A DNA stretch of 47,590 nucleotides from Rikenella sp. (GTDB lineage Bacteria > Bacteroidota > Bacteroidia > Bacteroidales > Rikenellaceae): NCBI GenBank assembly GCA_022511025.1, contig JAFLSI010000005.1, positions 1 to 47,590 on the forward strand. Reading direction: 5' to 3'. Below are positions 9,361 through 23,471 of this stretch, in pieces. Under the pieces are notes generated by a model. That model did no database searches. It worked only from the letters and a program-made list of their open reading frames with translations, and was not told the DNA's origin. The translations under genes and the position numbers were made by a program. Position 1 is the stretch's first letter. Every line of letters begins with the position of its first letter.

Positions 9361-9927
9361 ATGGAAAACAAATTCTTCTCTCTCATCAAACCTTATCTGA
9401 GCTACATCGACTCAGGCAAACTCTACAAACAGCCGTTCCGGATTCTGTATCAAGCGATCGCGATTCTGATGCTGCTCTTCCCGCTTGCGGTACTCTTCCA
9501 ACTGCTCAACACCGGCTTTTTCAAGCACGCTACGGGAGGGATGATTTTCGGTGCGATCTTGATTTGGTTGGTCCTCGCTGCGGCCGGATGTCTCAGTTTC
9601 CAGCTGTGGTGGAACCGGGCGGCGCAACTGAAACAAACCTCGACCGAAGGAGACGACTTCGTGGCGACGCCGGTGCTCTCCAACCTGATCCAGACTTTCG
9701 GCGAATGGCTCGGAAGCTATATTGCCGCCGTCGGTTTCGCGGTAACCCTGCTGGCTTTGATCTTTACGAACGGCAATACAGGCTTTATTCCGGGCATGGG
9801 GAAAGGTCTCGGCTGGTTGGGCTTGCTTCTGTTCCCGATCTATGGTTTTATAACGGTCGTTCTTTTCCGCTGGTTCGCCGAGGCGATGCGGGCATTGGTG
9901 GCGATTGCGAACAATACGCGGAAATAA
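9361..9927 (+). CDS. Hypothetical multi-pass membrane protein
   Basis: ATG at 9361 inside ORF 8959..9927; hydrophobic segments ILMLLFPLAVLFQLL, GAILIWLVLAAAGCL, LGLLLFPIYGFITVVLF. Confidence 0.75.
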   Translation: MENKFFSLIKPYLSYIDSGKLYKQPFRILYQAIAILMLLFPLAVLFQLLNTGFFKHATGGMIFGAILIWLVLAAAGCLSFQLWWNRAAQLKQTSTEGDDFVATPVLSNLIQTFGEWLGSYIAAVGFAVTLLALIFTNGNTGFIPGMGKGLGWLGLLLFPIYGFITVVLFRWFAEAMRALVAIANNTRK

Positions 9928-9962
9928 AACGTTTTTCCTCTTACTTGCCGAATTGAACAAAG

Positions 9963-9993
9963 GAGGGGCGACATGCACAACATGTCGCCCCTC
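9963..9993. terminator. Bidirectional hairpin between convergent genes
   Basis: gaggggcgacatg-cacaa-catgtcgcccctc, perfect 13-bp stem, 5-nt loop. Confidence 0.75.
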
Positions 9994-10028
9994 TCGCATG
10001 AATATATCGCGGTCGCACCAGCTCCGCT

Positions 10029-11594
10029 CTACTCCGTCCGGTCGTCGTACTGCTCCCGCAATTGCACCAATTTTTCGTGCATCTTGGCCTGCACCTTGGC
10101 TAACTTCGGATCGTCATACCGGTTGTGCAGCTCCGACGGATCGGTTTTCAAGTCGTACAGTTCCCACATATCGATATCGTCGCCGTAGAAATGGATCAAC
10201 TTGTAACGATCGGTCCGCACCCCGTAATGTCTCCGCACGCGATGCTCGCCCGGGAACTCGAAATAGTGGTAATAGATCGCATCACGCCACTCTTTCGGCT
10301 GTTCGCCCCGGAGCAGCGGCACCAGCGACACCCCCTGTATATCTTCCGGCACCGTAACGCCGGCCAAATCCAAAAATGTCGGCGCATAGTCGATATTCTG
10401 CACCATCTGGCCGATCTCCCGTCCCCGTTCGGCGTGTTTCCAGCAGTCCGGCAGGCGCATCAAAAGCGGTGTCCGAAGCGACTCTTCGTACATGAAACGT
10501 TTGTCGAACCAGCCGTGTTCCCCCATGTAGAACCCTTGGTCCGAAGCATAGACCACCAAGGTATTTTCGAGCAGCCCCTCGCGTTCGAGATAGTCCATCA
10601 ACCGGCCGATGTTGTCGTCCAACGACTTCACACTCTTGAGATAATCCCGCATGTAGCGCTGGAATTTCCACTCGGCCAACTCCTTGCCCGAAAGCCCGGA
10701 AGCGATGAAGCGGTCGATCAAAGGCTGGTAAGCGCTGTCCCACTGCGCCCGCTGCTCCGGCGTCATCCGCCCTAATTCGCCGTACATGATGCCTCCCTTG
10801 AGTCGTGTTTCGATCGTGCTGTCGATCATCTTGAGGTCGTAGGCCAAGTCCATGTCCTTGTCGATGCTCATCTCCTGGTCGGCCGCTGCCGGACGGCCGG
10901 CATAGTCGTCCCAGAAGGTCTCCGGCACCGGGAAGGTCCGATCCTCGAACTGGGTCAGGTTGCAGGTGTCCGACATCCAAATCCGGTGCACCGCCTTGTG
11001 ATGCAGCAGCAGGCAGAAGGGTTTCGACCGGTCGCGGTGTTCGAGGTAGTCGATCCCTTTATCCGTAATGAGGTTCGTTACGTAGCCGTGTTCGCGGTGG
11101 GTCCCCTCCGGGGTGATGAAATCCGGATTATAATAGTATCCCTGTCCCTGCAAAATCTCCCAGTGGTCGAATCCGGTCGGGTTGCTTATCAAATGCCACT
11201 TCCCGATCAGAGCGGTCTGGTAACCTCTCTGCTGCAGGAGTTTCGGAAAGGTCTGCTGCGTGCCGTCGAACGGTACGCCTCCTTCGTTCTTCAGAAAACC
11301 GTTCTTGTGGCTGTGTTTGCCCGTAATCATGACCGCCCGGCTCGGCCCGGAGATCGAGTTGGTTACGAAACTGTTGTCGAACCGCACCCCCTCGCGGGCC
11401 AACCGGTCGAGGTTGGGGGTCTGGTTATACCGGCCATCGTAACAGCTGATCGTCTGGAACGAGTGGTCGTCGGTCATGATGTAAATGATGTTCAGCGGCT
11501 TGTCGCACGTTTCGGCCGACTTTTTGTTTTTGGCCTGCAAAGTGGTTCCGCAGACCGACAGGCCGACGGGAACCAAAAGCAAAGATTTATTCAT
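10029..11594 (-). CDS. Sulfatase (alkaline phosphatase superfamily, Ser-type)
   Basis: PLNIIYIMTDDHSFQ, SISGPSRAVMITGKHSHKNGF (Ser-x-Pro-Ser-Arg active-site context), DQGFYMGEHGWFDKRFMYEESLRTPLLMR; signal-like N terminus. Confidence 0.9.
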   Translation of the reverse strand: MNKSLLLVPVGLSVCGTTLQAKNKKSAETCDKPLNIIYIMTDDHSFQTISCYDGRYNQTPNLDRLAREGVRFDNSFVTNSISGPSRAVMITGKHSHKNGFLKNEGGVPFDGTQQTFPKLLQQRGYQTALIGKWHLISNPTGFDHWEILQGQGYYYNPDFITPEGTHREHGYVTNLITDKGIDYLEHRDRSKPFCLLLHHKAVHRIWMSDTCNLTQFEDRTFPVPETFWDDYAGRPAAADQEMSIDKDMDLAYDLKMIDSTIETRLKGGIMYGELGRMTPEQRAQWDSAYQPLIDRFIASGLSGKELAEWKFQRYMRDYLKSVKSLDDNIGRLMDYLEREGLLENTLVVYASDQGFYMGEHGWFDKRFMYEESLRTPLLMRLPDCWKHAERGREIGQMVQNIDYAPTFLDLAGVTVPEDIQGVSLVPLLRGEQPKEWRDAIYYHYFEFPGEHRVRRHYGVRTDRYKLIHFYGDDIDMWELYDLKTDPSELHNRYDDPKLAKVQAKMHEKLVQLREQYDDRTE

Positions 11595-12195
11595 TTTTCA
11601 ACGTGTTGTTCGTTTTCTCCTGTATTGTCGTTTCCGCCCCCGTTTCGTTCGGTTCGTCGATCGGCTTCCGCAGGGTGAAGTAGCCGAAAACCTCGATCAC
11701 CCCATAGGCCAGAATCCATGCGCCGATGAAGGTCATGAACCAAGTCTGCATGAATACAGGCTGAACGGAGGCAAAAATTCCGGCGATCATTAACAGAATC
11801 GAAAAGAAAAAGTAGATGCCGGGGACGTTGATTCCGCTTTTCTTGGTTTTATACATCGCCACCAACTGGTAGAGTCCGAGAAAGATCAACAGCACGCCGA
11901 ACAGAATCATAAACAGGCTGGTCCACAATTCCGGCGTGAGCAGCAGCAGTCCACCCCAGATCACGGCGATCGGTGCCGCAACCGGGAGGTATTTCCACCG
12001 GTCGGCCCTCCCTTTCGTCCGAATCATGAATCCGGCGAACTGAATGAGTCCGATCACTATCGCCACCACCCCGATCAGCTTGACTCCCCATTTCAGGATT
12101 CTGGCCGACCAGATCATCATCACCAATCCCACGACCATTGCAATCACTCCGATCAACAACGGGAGCCGGTTTTTCGCATATTTTTCCATTTTCAT
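11587..12195 (-). CDS. DUF308/HdeD-like membrane protein
   Basis: Six hydrophobic helices with repeated Gly-rich segments. Confidence 0.65.
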   Translation of the reverse strand: MKMEKYAKNRLPLLIGVIAMVVGLVMMIWSARILKWGVKLIGVVAIVIGLIQFAGFMIRTKGRADRWKYLPVAAPIAVIWGGLLLLTPELWTSLFMILFGVLLIFLGLYQLVAMYKTKKSGINVPGIYFFFSILLMIAGIFASVQPVFMQTWFMTFIGAWILAYGVIEVFGYFTLRKPIDEPNETGAETTIQEKTNNTLKNE

Positions 12196-12253
12196 ATCGG
12201 TTTAGAGTTACATACCCCGCAACTTTCGCAACAATCGTGCCATTCACCCGGCT

Positions 12254-14143
12254 TTACCGCCTCCCTCCTCGCTGCTGTTGCTGCTGCTTGCGCATCGCCT
12301 CCTGCTGGCGCTGCATCTCTTCGAGCCTCAGCTGCCATTTCGATTTTTTGACCGGCTTTTTCGTATTCTCCATCATCCGGGCATGCAGCGTCTTGTCGTC
12401 CACCATGGAGCGGAAAGCAAAGGTCTGCCCGATCGTAATGATATTGGACAAGAGGTAGTAATAGCACAACCCCGCCGCATAGTTGTTGAACCACACCAAC
12501 AGCATGACGGGCATCAAATAGAGCATCATGAACTTCATCCCCGGCATCTGCTGGCTGCTCATGCCGGCCGACTGTGCGTAGTTGATCTTCGAGCTGACAA
12601 AGAGCGACACGGCCATCAACAGCGCAAACAGACTCACATGATCGCCGTAGAACGGAATCGAGAAGCCGTCGGGGAAGGTCCAAATGCTGTCGTAGGACGA
12701 CAAGTCGTCCGCCCACAAAAATGCCTTGCCCCGCAGTTCGATCGAAGCCGGAAAGAACCGGAACATGGCGATCAAAATCGGGAACTGGATCAGCATCGGC
12801 AGACAACCGCCCATCGGATTGACCCCCGCCGCCTTGTAGAGCTGCATCATCGCCTGCTGTTTTTTCATCGCATCCTCCTTGCGGGGGTACTTTTCGTTCA
12901 GTTTGTCGATATCGGGCTTCAGAAGCCGCATCTTCGCCGTCGAGAGGTAGGATTTGTAGGTCAGCGGGAAAATCAACAGCTTGATCAACACCGTCAGAAT
13001 CAAAATAACGATCCCGAAGTTGGCGATGTAGCTGCCCAGAAAATCGAACACCGGAATCACCACGTAACGGTTGATCCAGCCGATGATCCACCACCCCAAC
13101 GGCACGAGTTTCTGAAATTCCAAATCTCCGTACTGTTTCAGCACCGAGTATTTGTTCGGCCCGAAATAGAATTGCAGGTCATAACCCTGCGTCGCCGCCG
13201 AGTAGGGCAAAGTCAGCTGTGCCGAGAACTCTTTGATGTCGTGATTCGTCGGCGGAAAGGTGTTGTACTTCAGATCCGCTGCCGCAAACGGGTCGTTCGC
13301 TGCGAGAATCGACGAGAAAAACTGCTGCTTGAATGCCACCCACTGCACTTTGGTCTTGACCTCCTCCGCTTTCGTTCCGGTCGAGATGCCCAACTCCTCG
13401 ATCGAGGTTTCGCCCGGATACTTGTAGGCGATGGTCGTGTAGTTGTTTTCGTTCTGGAACCCTTTCTCCTCCTGCGGCGATACGATGTTCCACGCCAGCA
13501 GCATCTCCGTCTGGTTCGGCAGCACCGCCCCCTTGAGCCGGGCGAGGTCGATCTTCATGTCCATCAGGTAGTCGTCCGGCCGGATCGTGTAACGGTACTC
13601 CAAATAGGAACTCCCCGTCGTATCCGCATAGAGCCGGAAAACGATCGAACTGTCCGAAACCTCCTGTGTCGTGAAATAGAAGTCTTCCGTGTCGATCTGA
13701 ACCGGTGCGAAGAGATTGAGGTTGAACCGCGATCCTCTCTCAGTAAAAAGCATCAACGGATCGCCGTTGTATTTTTTGTAATCTTTCAGTTCGGCCGCTG
13801 CGATCCGCCCCCCTTTGTTCGAGAAGGTGAGCCGAAAGAGTTTGTTTTCCAAGGTATAGAACTCCTCGGTTCCCGTCAGCTGCGCATCGAAAGCTCCGCC
13901 GTAGACAGCCGCCTTCGGCTGGCTCTGCGTCAGATACTCTTCCTGCACTTGGGTTTGACTCTGAGCCTGTCCCGCCGCTGCAACGGCTGCTGCCGACAAG
14001 GCAGCCGAATCCTCTCTCGCCTGCAACAGCTGCTGTTCCCGCTGCGCCGCCAACCGTTCCGTGTACTGCTTGTTGTTGTACCAGCTGAAGCCGAACAGCA
14101 ACAGGCCGATCACCAACAAACCGATGAGTGTATTTTTGTTCAT
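12254..14143 (-). CDS. yidC: Membrane protein insertase YidC
   Basis: MNKNTLIGLLVIGLLLFGFSWYNNKQ, periplasmic domain, GIVILILTVLIKLLIFPLTYKSYLSTAKMRLLKP, MGGCLPMLIQFPI. Confidence 0.93.
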   Translation of the reverse strand: MNKNTLIGLLVIGLLLFGFSWYNNKQYTERLAAQREQQLLQAREDSAALSAAAVAAAGQAQSQTQVQEEYLTQSQPKAAVYGGAFDAQLTGTEEFYTLENKLFRLTFSNKGGRIAAAELKDYKKYNGDPLMLFTERGSRFNLNLFAPVQIDTEDFYFTTQEVSDSSIVFRLYADTTGSSYLEYRYTIRPDDYLMDMKIDLARLKGAVLPNQTEMLLAWNIVSPQEEKGFQNENNYTTIAYKYPGETSIEELGISTGTKAEEVKTKVQWVAFKQQFFSSILAANDPFAAADLKYNTFPPTNHDIKEFSAQLTLPYSAATQGYDLQFYFGPNKYSVLKQYGDLEFQKLVPLGWWIIGWINRYVVIPVFDFLGSYIANFGIVILILTVLIKLLIFPLTYKSYLSTAKMRLLKPDIDKLNEKYPRKEDAMKKQQAMMQLYKAAGVNPMGGCLPMLIQFPILIAMFRFFPASIELRGKAFLWADDLSSYDSIWTFPDGFSIPFYGDHVSLFALLMAVSLFVSSKINYAQSAGMSSQQMPGMKFMMLYLMPVMLLVWFNNYAAGLCYYYLLSNIITIGQTFAFRSMVDDKTLHARMMENTKKPVKKSKWQLRLEEMQRQQEAMRKQQQQQRGGRR

Positions 14144-14166
14144 GGGTGTGAGTTTCTCGAAAAAAG

Positions 14167-17723
<3,557 letters not shown>

Positions 17724-17758
17724 CTTGTGTTCAGGTTGTTTGCATTGATAGAACCAAC

Positions 17759-17816
17759 GATGCCCGGTTTTCCGAAGAATCTTCGACTGAGAAAGCCCTC
17801 CGGAAAACCGGGCATC
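17759..17816. terminator. Long hairpin between uvrA and the DUF349 gene
   Basis: gatgcccggttttccg (17759-17774) and cggaaaaccgggcatc (17801-17816), perfect 16-bp stem, 26-nt loop. Confidence 0.65.
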
Positions 17817-17833
17817 CAAACTGTCCTACAAAA

Positions 17834-20761
17834 TTAGGAAGATTTTTCTCCATTCTCAAATTTTTTCGTCCGCCCGCGCCGGAGACCTTTCGTTTGCTGC
17901 GATCGCGGCTGAGGCGGTGTCGGACGTTCCCGCTGCACGCCGGCCAAAACGGGCCTCAGGAACCGTCCCGTGTAGCTCGCCTCGCAAGCTGCCACCTCCT
18001 CCGGCGTCCCCTCGGCCAGCAGCCGGCCTCCGGCTTCGCCCCCCTCCGGTCCGATGTCGATCAAGTGGTCGGCCACTTTGATGACGTCTATGTTGTGTTC
18101 GATGACGATCACCGTATTCCCCTTGTCCACCAACCGGTTCAGCACCCCCAACAACACCCGGATGTCCTCGAAGTGCAAGCCGGTGGTCGGTTCGTCCAAA
18201 ATATAGAGGGTATTTCCCGTATCGCGCCGCGACAGCTCGGCCGACAGTTTGATCCGCTGGCTCTCGCCTCCCGACAGGGTGGTGCACGGCTGCCCCAACC
18301 GCAAATAACCTAACCCCACATCCTGAATCGCCTTGAGTTTCTGGTGGATCGTCGGCACCGGCTCGAAAAACTCGACCGCCTGGTTGATCGTCATGTTCAG
18401 CACGTCGTCGATGCTCTTGCCCTTGTACTTTACCTGAAGCGTTTCGCGGTTATACCGGTGTCCGTTGCACTCCTTGCAGGTTACGTACACGTCCGGCAGG
18501 AAGTTCATCTCGATGGTCTGCACCCCGGCTCCCCGGCAGGCTTCGCACCGGCCTCCCTTGACGTTGAACGAGAACCGACCCGCCTTGTACCCCCGGATCT
18601 GGGCATCGGGTGTCGCCTCGAACAGGCTGCGGATGTCGCCGAAAACGCCGGAATAGGTGGCCGGATTGCTCCGCGGAGTGCGCCCGATGGGAGACTGGTC
18701 GACAATCACCAATTTGTCGATGTGCTCCATTCCGTCGATCCGGTCGTAGGCCAGCGGCTGGTCGAACGACCGGTACAACTCCCGGGCCATCGCCGGCCGC
18801 AGCGTTTGATTGACCAAGGTCGACTTCCCGCTGCCGCTCACCCCCGTTACCACGATGAACTGGCCCAGCGGAAACCGTACCGTAATATTTTTCAGATTAT
18901 TCCCCCGCGCCCCGTGAATCGTCAAAAACCGGCCGGACCCTTTCCGGAGTACAGCCGGAATCTCGATCTTGCGCCGTCCGGTCAGGTAGTCGGTCGTAAA
19001 GGTCGGCTTTTCGAGCACCTCCGCCAGCGTCCCCGCCGCCGAAATCTTGCCCCCCTGCCGTCCCGCCGCCGGGCCGACGTCTACGATCCAGTCGGCCGAC
19101 TCGATCATCTCCTGGTCGTGCTCCACCACGATCACGCTGTTCCCCGCATCGCGCAGCCGGCGCAGCGAGTCGATCAGTTTGATGTTGTCCCGCTGGTGCA
19201 GCCCGATGCTCGGCTCGTCGAGAATGTAGAGCACGTTGACCAATTTCGACCCGATCTGTGTCGCCAACCGGATCCGCTGGCTCTCGCCCCCGCTCAGGGT
19301 GCGCGACGAGCGCGACAGCGAAAGATAGCCCAACCCCACATCCGTCAGAAAACGCAGCCGGTCGCGGATCTCCTTGAGAATGTCCCGCGCGATGGCCTGC
19401 TGCTTCTTCGTCAGCCTCGCTTCGATCCCGTCGAACCACGCGGTCAGCTCCTCGATGCTCATCGCCGACAGTTCCGCGATATTCCGGCCGTCGATCCGGA
19501 AATAGAGCGACTCCTCCCGGAGCCGTGTCCCTCCGCAGACCGAACAGGGGCGCCGCTCCACATACTGTTCTTTCCATTTCGCCCCTTTGTCGCCCTCCTC
19601 GGCCTCCGCTTCCAAGTAGGCGATCACCCCCTCCCAAGTGGTCATATAGCTGTTCCCCGCCCCCGAATGCGCCTTCACCCGCAGCGGCGTGGCGTCGCCG
19701 TACAGCAGGGCGTTCATCGCCTCCTCGTCCAACTCGTCCAACGGCGTGTCGAACGTAAAGTCATACCGCACCGCCAGCGCTCCCATCTTGTTGAACACCG
19801 CGTTGGATTTCGGCTTTCCCAAGGGCTGAATCCCTCCCCGGGCAATGGACTTGGAGCTGTCCGGAATGATCCGCGAGAGGTCGAACACCGTCTCCTCGCC
19901 CAGACCGTTGCAATGGGGGCAGGCCCCCTGCGGCGAGTTGAACGAGAAGGTGTGCGGAGCCGGCTCGTTGTACGAAATGCCTGTCGTCGGACACATCAGG
20001 TTCCGGCTGTAGAAGCGGCTTTCGCCCGTCTCGTAGTCGGCCACCATCATCGTCCCCTTTCCCTGCCGCATCGCCTCTTCGAGGCTCTTTTTGATGCGGG
20101 CCTCCGCCTCCGGAGCGGCCACCATCCGGTCGATCACCAACTCGATGTGGTGGATCTTGTACCGGTCGAGCTGCATCCCCCCGTGGAGTTCGACGATCTC
20201 TCCGTCCACCCGGGCATAGAGATACCCTTTCTTGATCATCGACGCGAAGAGTTCGCGGTAGTGCCCTTTCCGACCCTTGACCAACGGTGCGAGCAGGGCG
20301 ATCCGTTTCCCGCCGAACCGCTCGACGATCAGTTCGGCGATCTGCTGGTCGCTGTAGTGCACCATCTCCTCGCCCGTCGCCTTGGAATAGGCAACGGAGG
20401 CTCTTGCGAACAAAAGCCGCATGAAGTCGTTGATCTCCGTAACCGTTCCCACGGTCGACCGGGGGTTGCGCCCCGTGGTCTTCTGCTCGATCGCGATGAC
20501 CGGGCTGAGGCCTTCGATCTTGTCCACGTCCGGCCGCTCCAGAGTCCCGAAAAACTGCCGCGCATAGGCCGACAGGGTTTCGAGATAGCGGCGCTGCCCC
20601 TCGGCATAGATCGTATCGAACGCCAGCGACGATTTCCCCGAACCCGACAAACCGGTAATCACCGTGAGTTTGTCGCGCGGGATCCGGACGTCCACGTTCT
20701 TGAGGTTATGCACCCGCGCCCCTTCGACGACAATCCAATCCTGTTTAGTTTCCATTTTCAC
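17834..20761 (-). CDS. uvrA: Excinuclease ABC subunit UvrA
   Basis: [28 protein letters not shown], zinc-finger CXXC motifs, two ABC signatures [20 protein letters not shown]. Confidence 0.97.
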   Translation of the reverse strand: MKMETKQDWIVVEGARVHNLKNVDVRIPRDKLTVITGLSGSGKSSLAFDTIYAEGQRRYLETLSAYARQFFGTLERPDVDKIEGLSPVIAIEQKTTGRNPRSTVGTVTEINDFMRLLFARASVAYSKATGEEMVHYSDQQIAELIVERFGGKRIALLAPLVKGRKGHYRELFASMIKKGYLYARVDGEIVELHGGMQLDRYKIHHIELVIDRMVAAPEAEARIKKSLEEAMRQGKGTMMVADYETGESRFYSRNLMCPTTGISYNEPAPHTFSFNSPQGACPHCNGLGEETVFDLSRIIPDSSKSIARGGIQPLGKPKSNAVFNKMGALAVRYDFTFDTPLDELDEEAMNALLYGDATPLRVKAHSGAGNSYMTTWEGVIAYLEAEAEEGDKGAKWKEQYVERRPCSVCGGTRLREESLYFRIDGRNIAELSAMSIEELTAWFDGIEARLTKKQQAIARDILKEIRDRLRFLTDVGLGYLSLSRSSRTLSGGESQRIRLATQIGSKLVNVLYILDEPSIGLHQRDNIKLIDSLRRLRDAGNSVIVVEHDQEMIESADWIVDVGPAAGRQGGKISAAGTLAEVLEKPTFTTDYLTGRRKIEIPAVLRKGSGRFLTIHGARGNNLKNITVRFPLGQFIVVTGVSGSGKSTLVNQTLRPAMARELYRSFDQPLAYDRIDGMEHIDKLVIVDQSPIGRTPRSNPATYSGVFGDIRSLFEATPDAQIRGYKAGRFSFNVKGGRCEACRGAGVQTIEMNFLPDVYVTCKECNGHRYNRETLQVKYKGKSIDDVLNMTINQAVEFFEPVPTIHQKLKAIQDVGLGYLRLGQPCTTLSGGESQRIKLSAELSRRDTGNTLYILDEPTTGLHFEDIRVLLGVLNRLVDKGNTVIVIEHNIDVIKVADHLIDIGPEGGEAGGRLLAEGTPEEVAACEASYTGRFLRPVLAGVQRERPTPPQPRSQQTKGLRRGRTKKFENGEKSS

Positions 20762-21656
20762 TGAATCCCTCCGTCGGAATCTTCACCGGATAGACCTTCC
20801 CCGCCCGGTTCTCATACTCGTAGCTCCGAATCCAGGGATTGAGCACCCGCAGCATTTTGTAGTTCGTTCCGTATCGGGCCGCCAGAGCCACCCAGTCGAT
20901 CGGCTGCGATCCGACCTTCACGGTCCGGTAGTGCTCGAACGGCGGCAGGTAGTCCCGCTTCCGCAAATGGTAGCCGTACTGCTGCGGATCTCCGACCAGC
21001 AGTTTGTAGGAGAGAATGCGAAAAACATACCGCATGGTCTCTTCCGGCAAAAAGAGGTCGTAGTAGGAGTTCACCGCTTTCTGGATATCGAGCCGTTTGC
21101 TGACCCCGGCCAGCCCCGCATTGTACGAAGCGGCTGCCAGCGTCCAGCTGCCGTAGCGTTTGTAAGCATCCTGCAAATACTTGCAGGCGGCCTCTGTCGC
21201 GTATTCGATGTTGTACCGCATGTCGACGTTGTCGCCCGTCTCCACTCCGTAGTCTTTGGCGGCCGATTTCATCAACTGCCACGGGCCTGCCGCTCCCGCC
21301 GGGGAGACGACATTCGGGTCGAGTCCGCTCTCCGCCATGCAGAGGTATTTGAAGTCTTCCGGAATGCCGTACTGTTTCAAGATCGGCTCGATCACCGGAA
21401 AGTAGCGGGTCGTCAGCCGCAGGGTCCGCAGGGTCCGCGAGTGCATGAACATCGTAACGGTCAGCTCCCGTTCGAGCGCCTCGCGCACATCGTCGTATTC
21501 GAGCGGCACCCGTTCGCCGGCGAAATCCAATTGCTGCGGCAGTTCCGGCACAAAGACCGGGGAGACCTCCGCCGGACCGTATCCCTGCTGTGCACAAGCG
21601 GTCGCGACGCATCCGGCCCATGCTGCGGCCGTAAACAAAAGAGCGAGTTTTTTCAT
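20745..21656 (-). CDS. Lytic transglycosylase (MltD-like)
   Basis: Signal peptide [62 protein letters not shown]-terminal LysM-like segment. Confidence 0.85.
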   Translation of the reverse strand: MKKLALLFTAAAWAGCVATACAQQGYGPAEVSPVFVPELPQQLDFAGERVPLEYDDVREALERELTVTMFMHSRTLRTLRLTTRYFPVIEPILKQYGIPEDFKYLCMAESGLDPNVVSPAGAAGPWQLMKSAAKDYGVETGDNVDMRYNIEYATEAACKYLQDAYKRYGSWTLAAASYNAGLAGVSKRLDIQKAVNSYYDLFLPEETMRYVFRILSYKLLVGDPQQYGYHLRKRDYLPPFEHYRTVKVGSQPIDWVALAARYGTNYKMLRVLNPWIRSYEYENRAGKVYPVKIPTEGFSENGN

Positions 21657-21676
21657 ACGTACTGCTGTTGTTTTTT

Positions 21677-22456
21677 TTACAATATATGTTCCAACGCATC
21701 CCGAATGCTGATGATCCGGAAGAGGTCGAGCACGGTCAGGGCGATGAACAGAATCAAGAGCCACCGCAAAAGCCGCGTGTCGATCCGGGTGGCATACTTC
21801 GATGCGACGTAAGCTCCGATCACATTTCCGACAGCATGGACCAGGCCGTAGCCGTAAGCCACCTGCCCGTGTACCATGTAGACGGCCAGCGTCAGCGGAA
21901 TGTAGAGCATGACGATAAAACTCTTCAGCGCATTGGCCGTTATCACATCGTAGCCCATCCCCATGATGGTCAGTCCGAGGATCACGTATCCCATCCCGAT
22001 CTGAAAGGCCCCGCCGTAGATTCCCACCAAAAAGAACCACAGGTAGTCGAGCCGGTGCACCCGCCGGAGCGGTTTTCCGTTCCCTTGGAGGATCCGGTTC
22101 GGGCTGAAGAGCAGCAAGGTCAGCAGCAGGACCAGAATCGTCGCCAACAGCACCACAAACACCGAGGGATCGACCCACGCAGCGAACTCCGCCCCGGCCA
22201 CCGCTCCGAGGGCTGTCGGAATCCCTAACCTCAGCCCCACCGAATAGTCCAGCAGCCGCTGTTTCCGGAAGTTGAAGGCCGCGGCTCCCACTTGGAACAG
22301 CACCGGCAGCCGGTTGGTTCCGTTGGCCACCTCGATCGGCAGCCCCAGTGCCGTATAGACCGAAATGGAGACCACCGCCGCAGCCCCCGCAAAGGTGTTG
22401 ACCACCCCGACGAAAATCCCCGAACAGATCAACAGTATGACGACCGAAAGACTCAC
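21677..22456 (-). CDS. Sulfite exporter TauE/SafE family protein
   Basis: Multi-pass membrane protein, [39 protein letters not shown]. Confidence 0.85.
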   Translation of the reverse strand: MSLSVVILLICSGIFVGVVNTFAGAAAVVSISVYTALGLPIEVANGTNRLPVLFQVGAAAFNFRKQRLLDYSVGLRLGIPTALGAVAGAEFAAWVDPSVFVVLLATILVLLLTLLLFSPNRILQGNGKPLRRVHRLDYLWFFLVGIYGGAFQIGMGYVILGLTIMGMGYDVITANALKSFIVMLYIPLTLAVYMVHGQVAYGYGLVHAVGNVIGAYVASKYATRIDTRLLRWLLILFIALTVLDLFRIISIRDALEHIL

Positions 22457-22512
22457 GTTTTCTTGCAGTATATCGTTTTCCCCCTACACCGGCGGTCTCT
22501 TGGATCCTATGG

Positions 22513-23322
22513 CTATTCTCCGCCCAACGCAAACTCGTCGGCATCCAGATGGGCCGGGAAACGCCGCCGGAAAGCCTCCAATTCATCCAACGACAAGGTG
22601 GCGGAGAGCATGCACTCCCGCCCCGGCTCCGCCTCGGCGAGCGGCCGCCCCGCAAAGTCCAGCACGGCCGAATCGCCCGAATAGAGCCGTTCGCCCGGCT
22701 CCTCGCCGCACCGGTTGACCCCTGCGACATAAGCCAAATTTTCGATCGCCCGCGCCCGCAGCAGCGTGCTCCACGCCTCCCGCCTCGCCTCCGGCCAGCA
22801 AGCCACATAGAGCAACAGGTCGTAATCGCCCCGGTTGCGCGAAAAGACCGGGAAACGCAGGTCGTAGCAGATCAACGGACAGATCCGGAATCCTTTGTAA
22901 TGGACCACCAGGCGCCGTTCGCTCCCCTCGGCGTAGTGTTCGTGTTCGCCCCCCATCCGGAAGCGGTGGCGCTTGTCGTAGGTCAGCCGCACCCCGTCCG
23001 GCGTGAAGAAAAAGAGGCGGTTGAAAAATCCGGTCTCCGGCCCGGTGCGGCGGATCCGGTCGCGGACGGCCACGCTCGTAACGATCGCCTTGCCCGTCCG
23101 CACCGCCAAGTCGCGCAGAAAGGTTACGACTTCACCCTCCATCTCCTGCGCGATTGCCGCCGGATTCATGCTGAATCCGGTGGCGAACATCTCCGGCAAG
23201 ACGACCAAATCGGCCTCGGGTGCCTCGCGCTCGATCCATCCGGCCGCTTTCCGGCAATTCTCAGACGGACTCTCCCACTGTATATCCATCTGAAAAAGAG
23301 CTATTTTCAGAATTTTATCCAT
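22513..23322 (-). CDS. Carbon-nitrogen hydrolase, YafV-like omega-amidase
   Basis: VVLPEMFATGF, YDKRHRFRMGGEHEHYAEG, ICPLICYDLRFPVFSRN (Glu-Lys-Cys triad contexts). Confidence 0.88.
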   Translation of the reverse strand: MDKILKIALFQMDIQWESPSENCRKAAGWIEREAPEADLVVLPEMFATGFSMNPAAIAQEMEGEVVTFLRDLAVRTGKAIVTSVAVRDRIRRTGPETGFFNRLFFFTPDGVRLTYDKRHRFRMGGEHEHYAEGSERRLVVHYKGFRICPLICYDLRFPVFSRNRGDYDLLLYVACWPEARREAWSTLLRARAIENLAYVAGVNRCGEEPGERLYSGDSAVLDFAGRPLAEAEPGRECMLSATLSLDELEAFRRRFPAHLDADEFALGGE

Positions 23323-23432
23323 AAGTCGACGGTTGAACGACCGATTGCTGCAAAGGTACGTTTCCGGGAGCTTTCCTGCAACGAAAGTATGCGGATAATT
23401 CGGCGATCCGGTCGTTCTTCCGGGGAAAATTC

Positions 23433-23440
23433 TATCTTTG
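23433..23440 (+). promoter_or_regulatory. -7 box TATCTTTG upstream of the CvfB-like gene
   Basis: Exact TAnnTTTG match 32 nt before the start codon region. Confidence 0.5.
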
Positions 23441-23471
23441 TAGCTGTCAACAACGAAAGCGGAGAACGAAC

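Noticed and set aside
18344-20764. 806-aa plus-strand ORF opposite uvrA (and similar long antisense ORFs at 3452-5314, 12278-14182, 14221-16080, 15816-17708)
   Set aside because: Mirror frames of strongly coding minus-strand genes; His/Arg/Gln/Pro-rich composition typical of antisense shadows, no recognisable domains.
20745-22808. 687-aa ORF joining TauE-region sequence to the lytic transglycosylase
   Set aside because: Upstream portion is off-frame relative to the TauE/SafE gene; a signal peptide start [16 protein letters not shown] at 21656 is the real N terminus.
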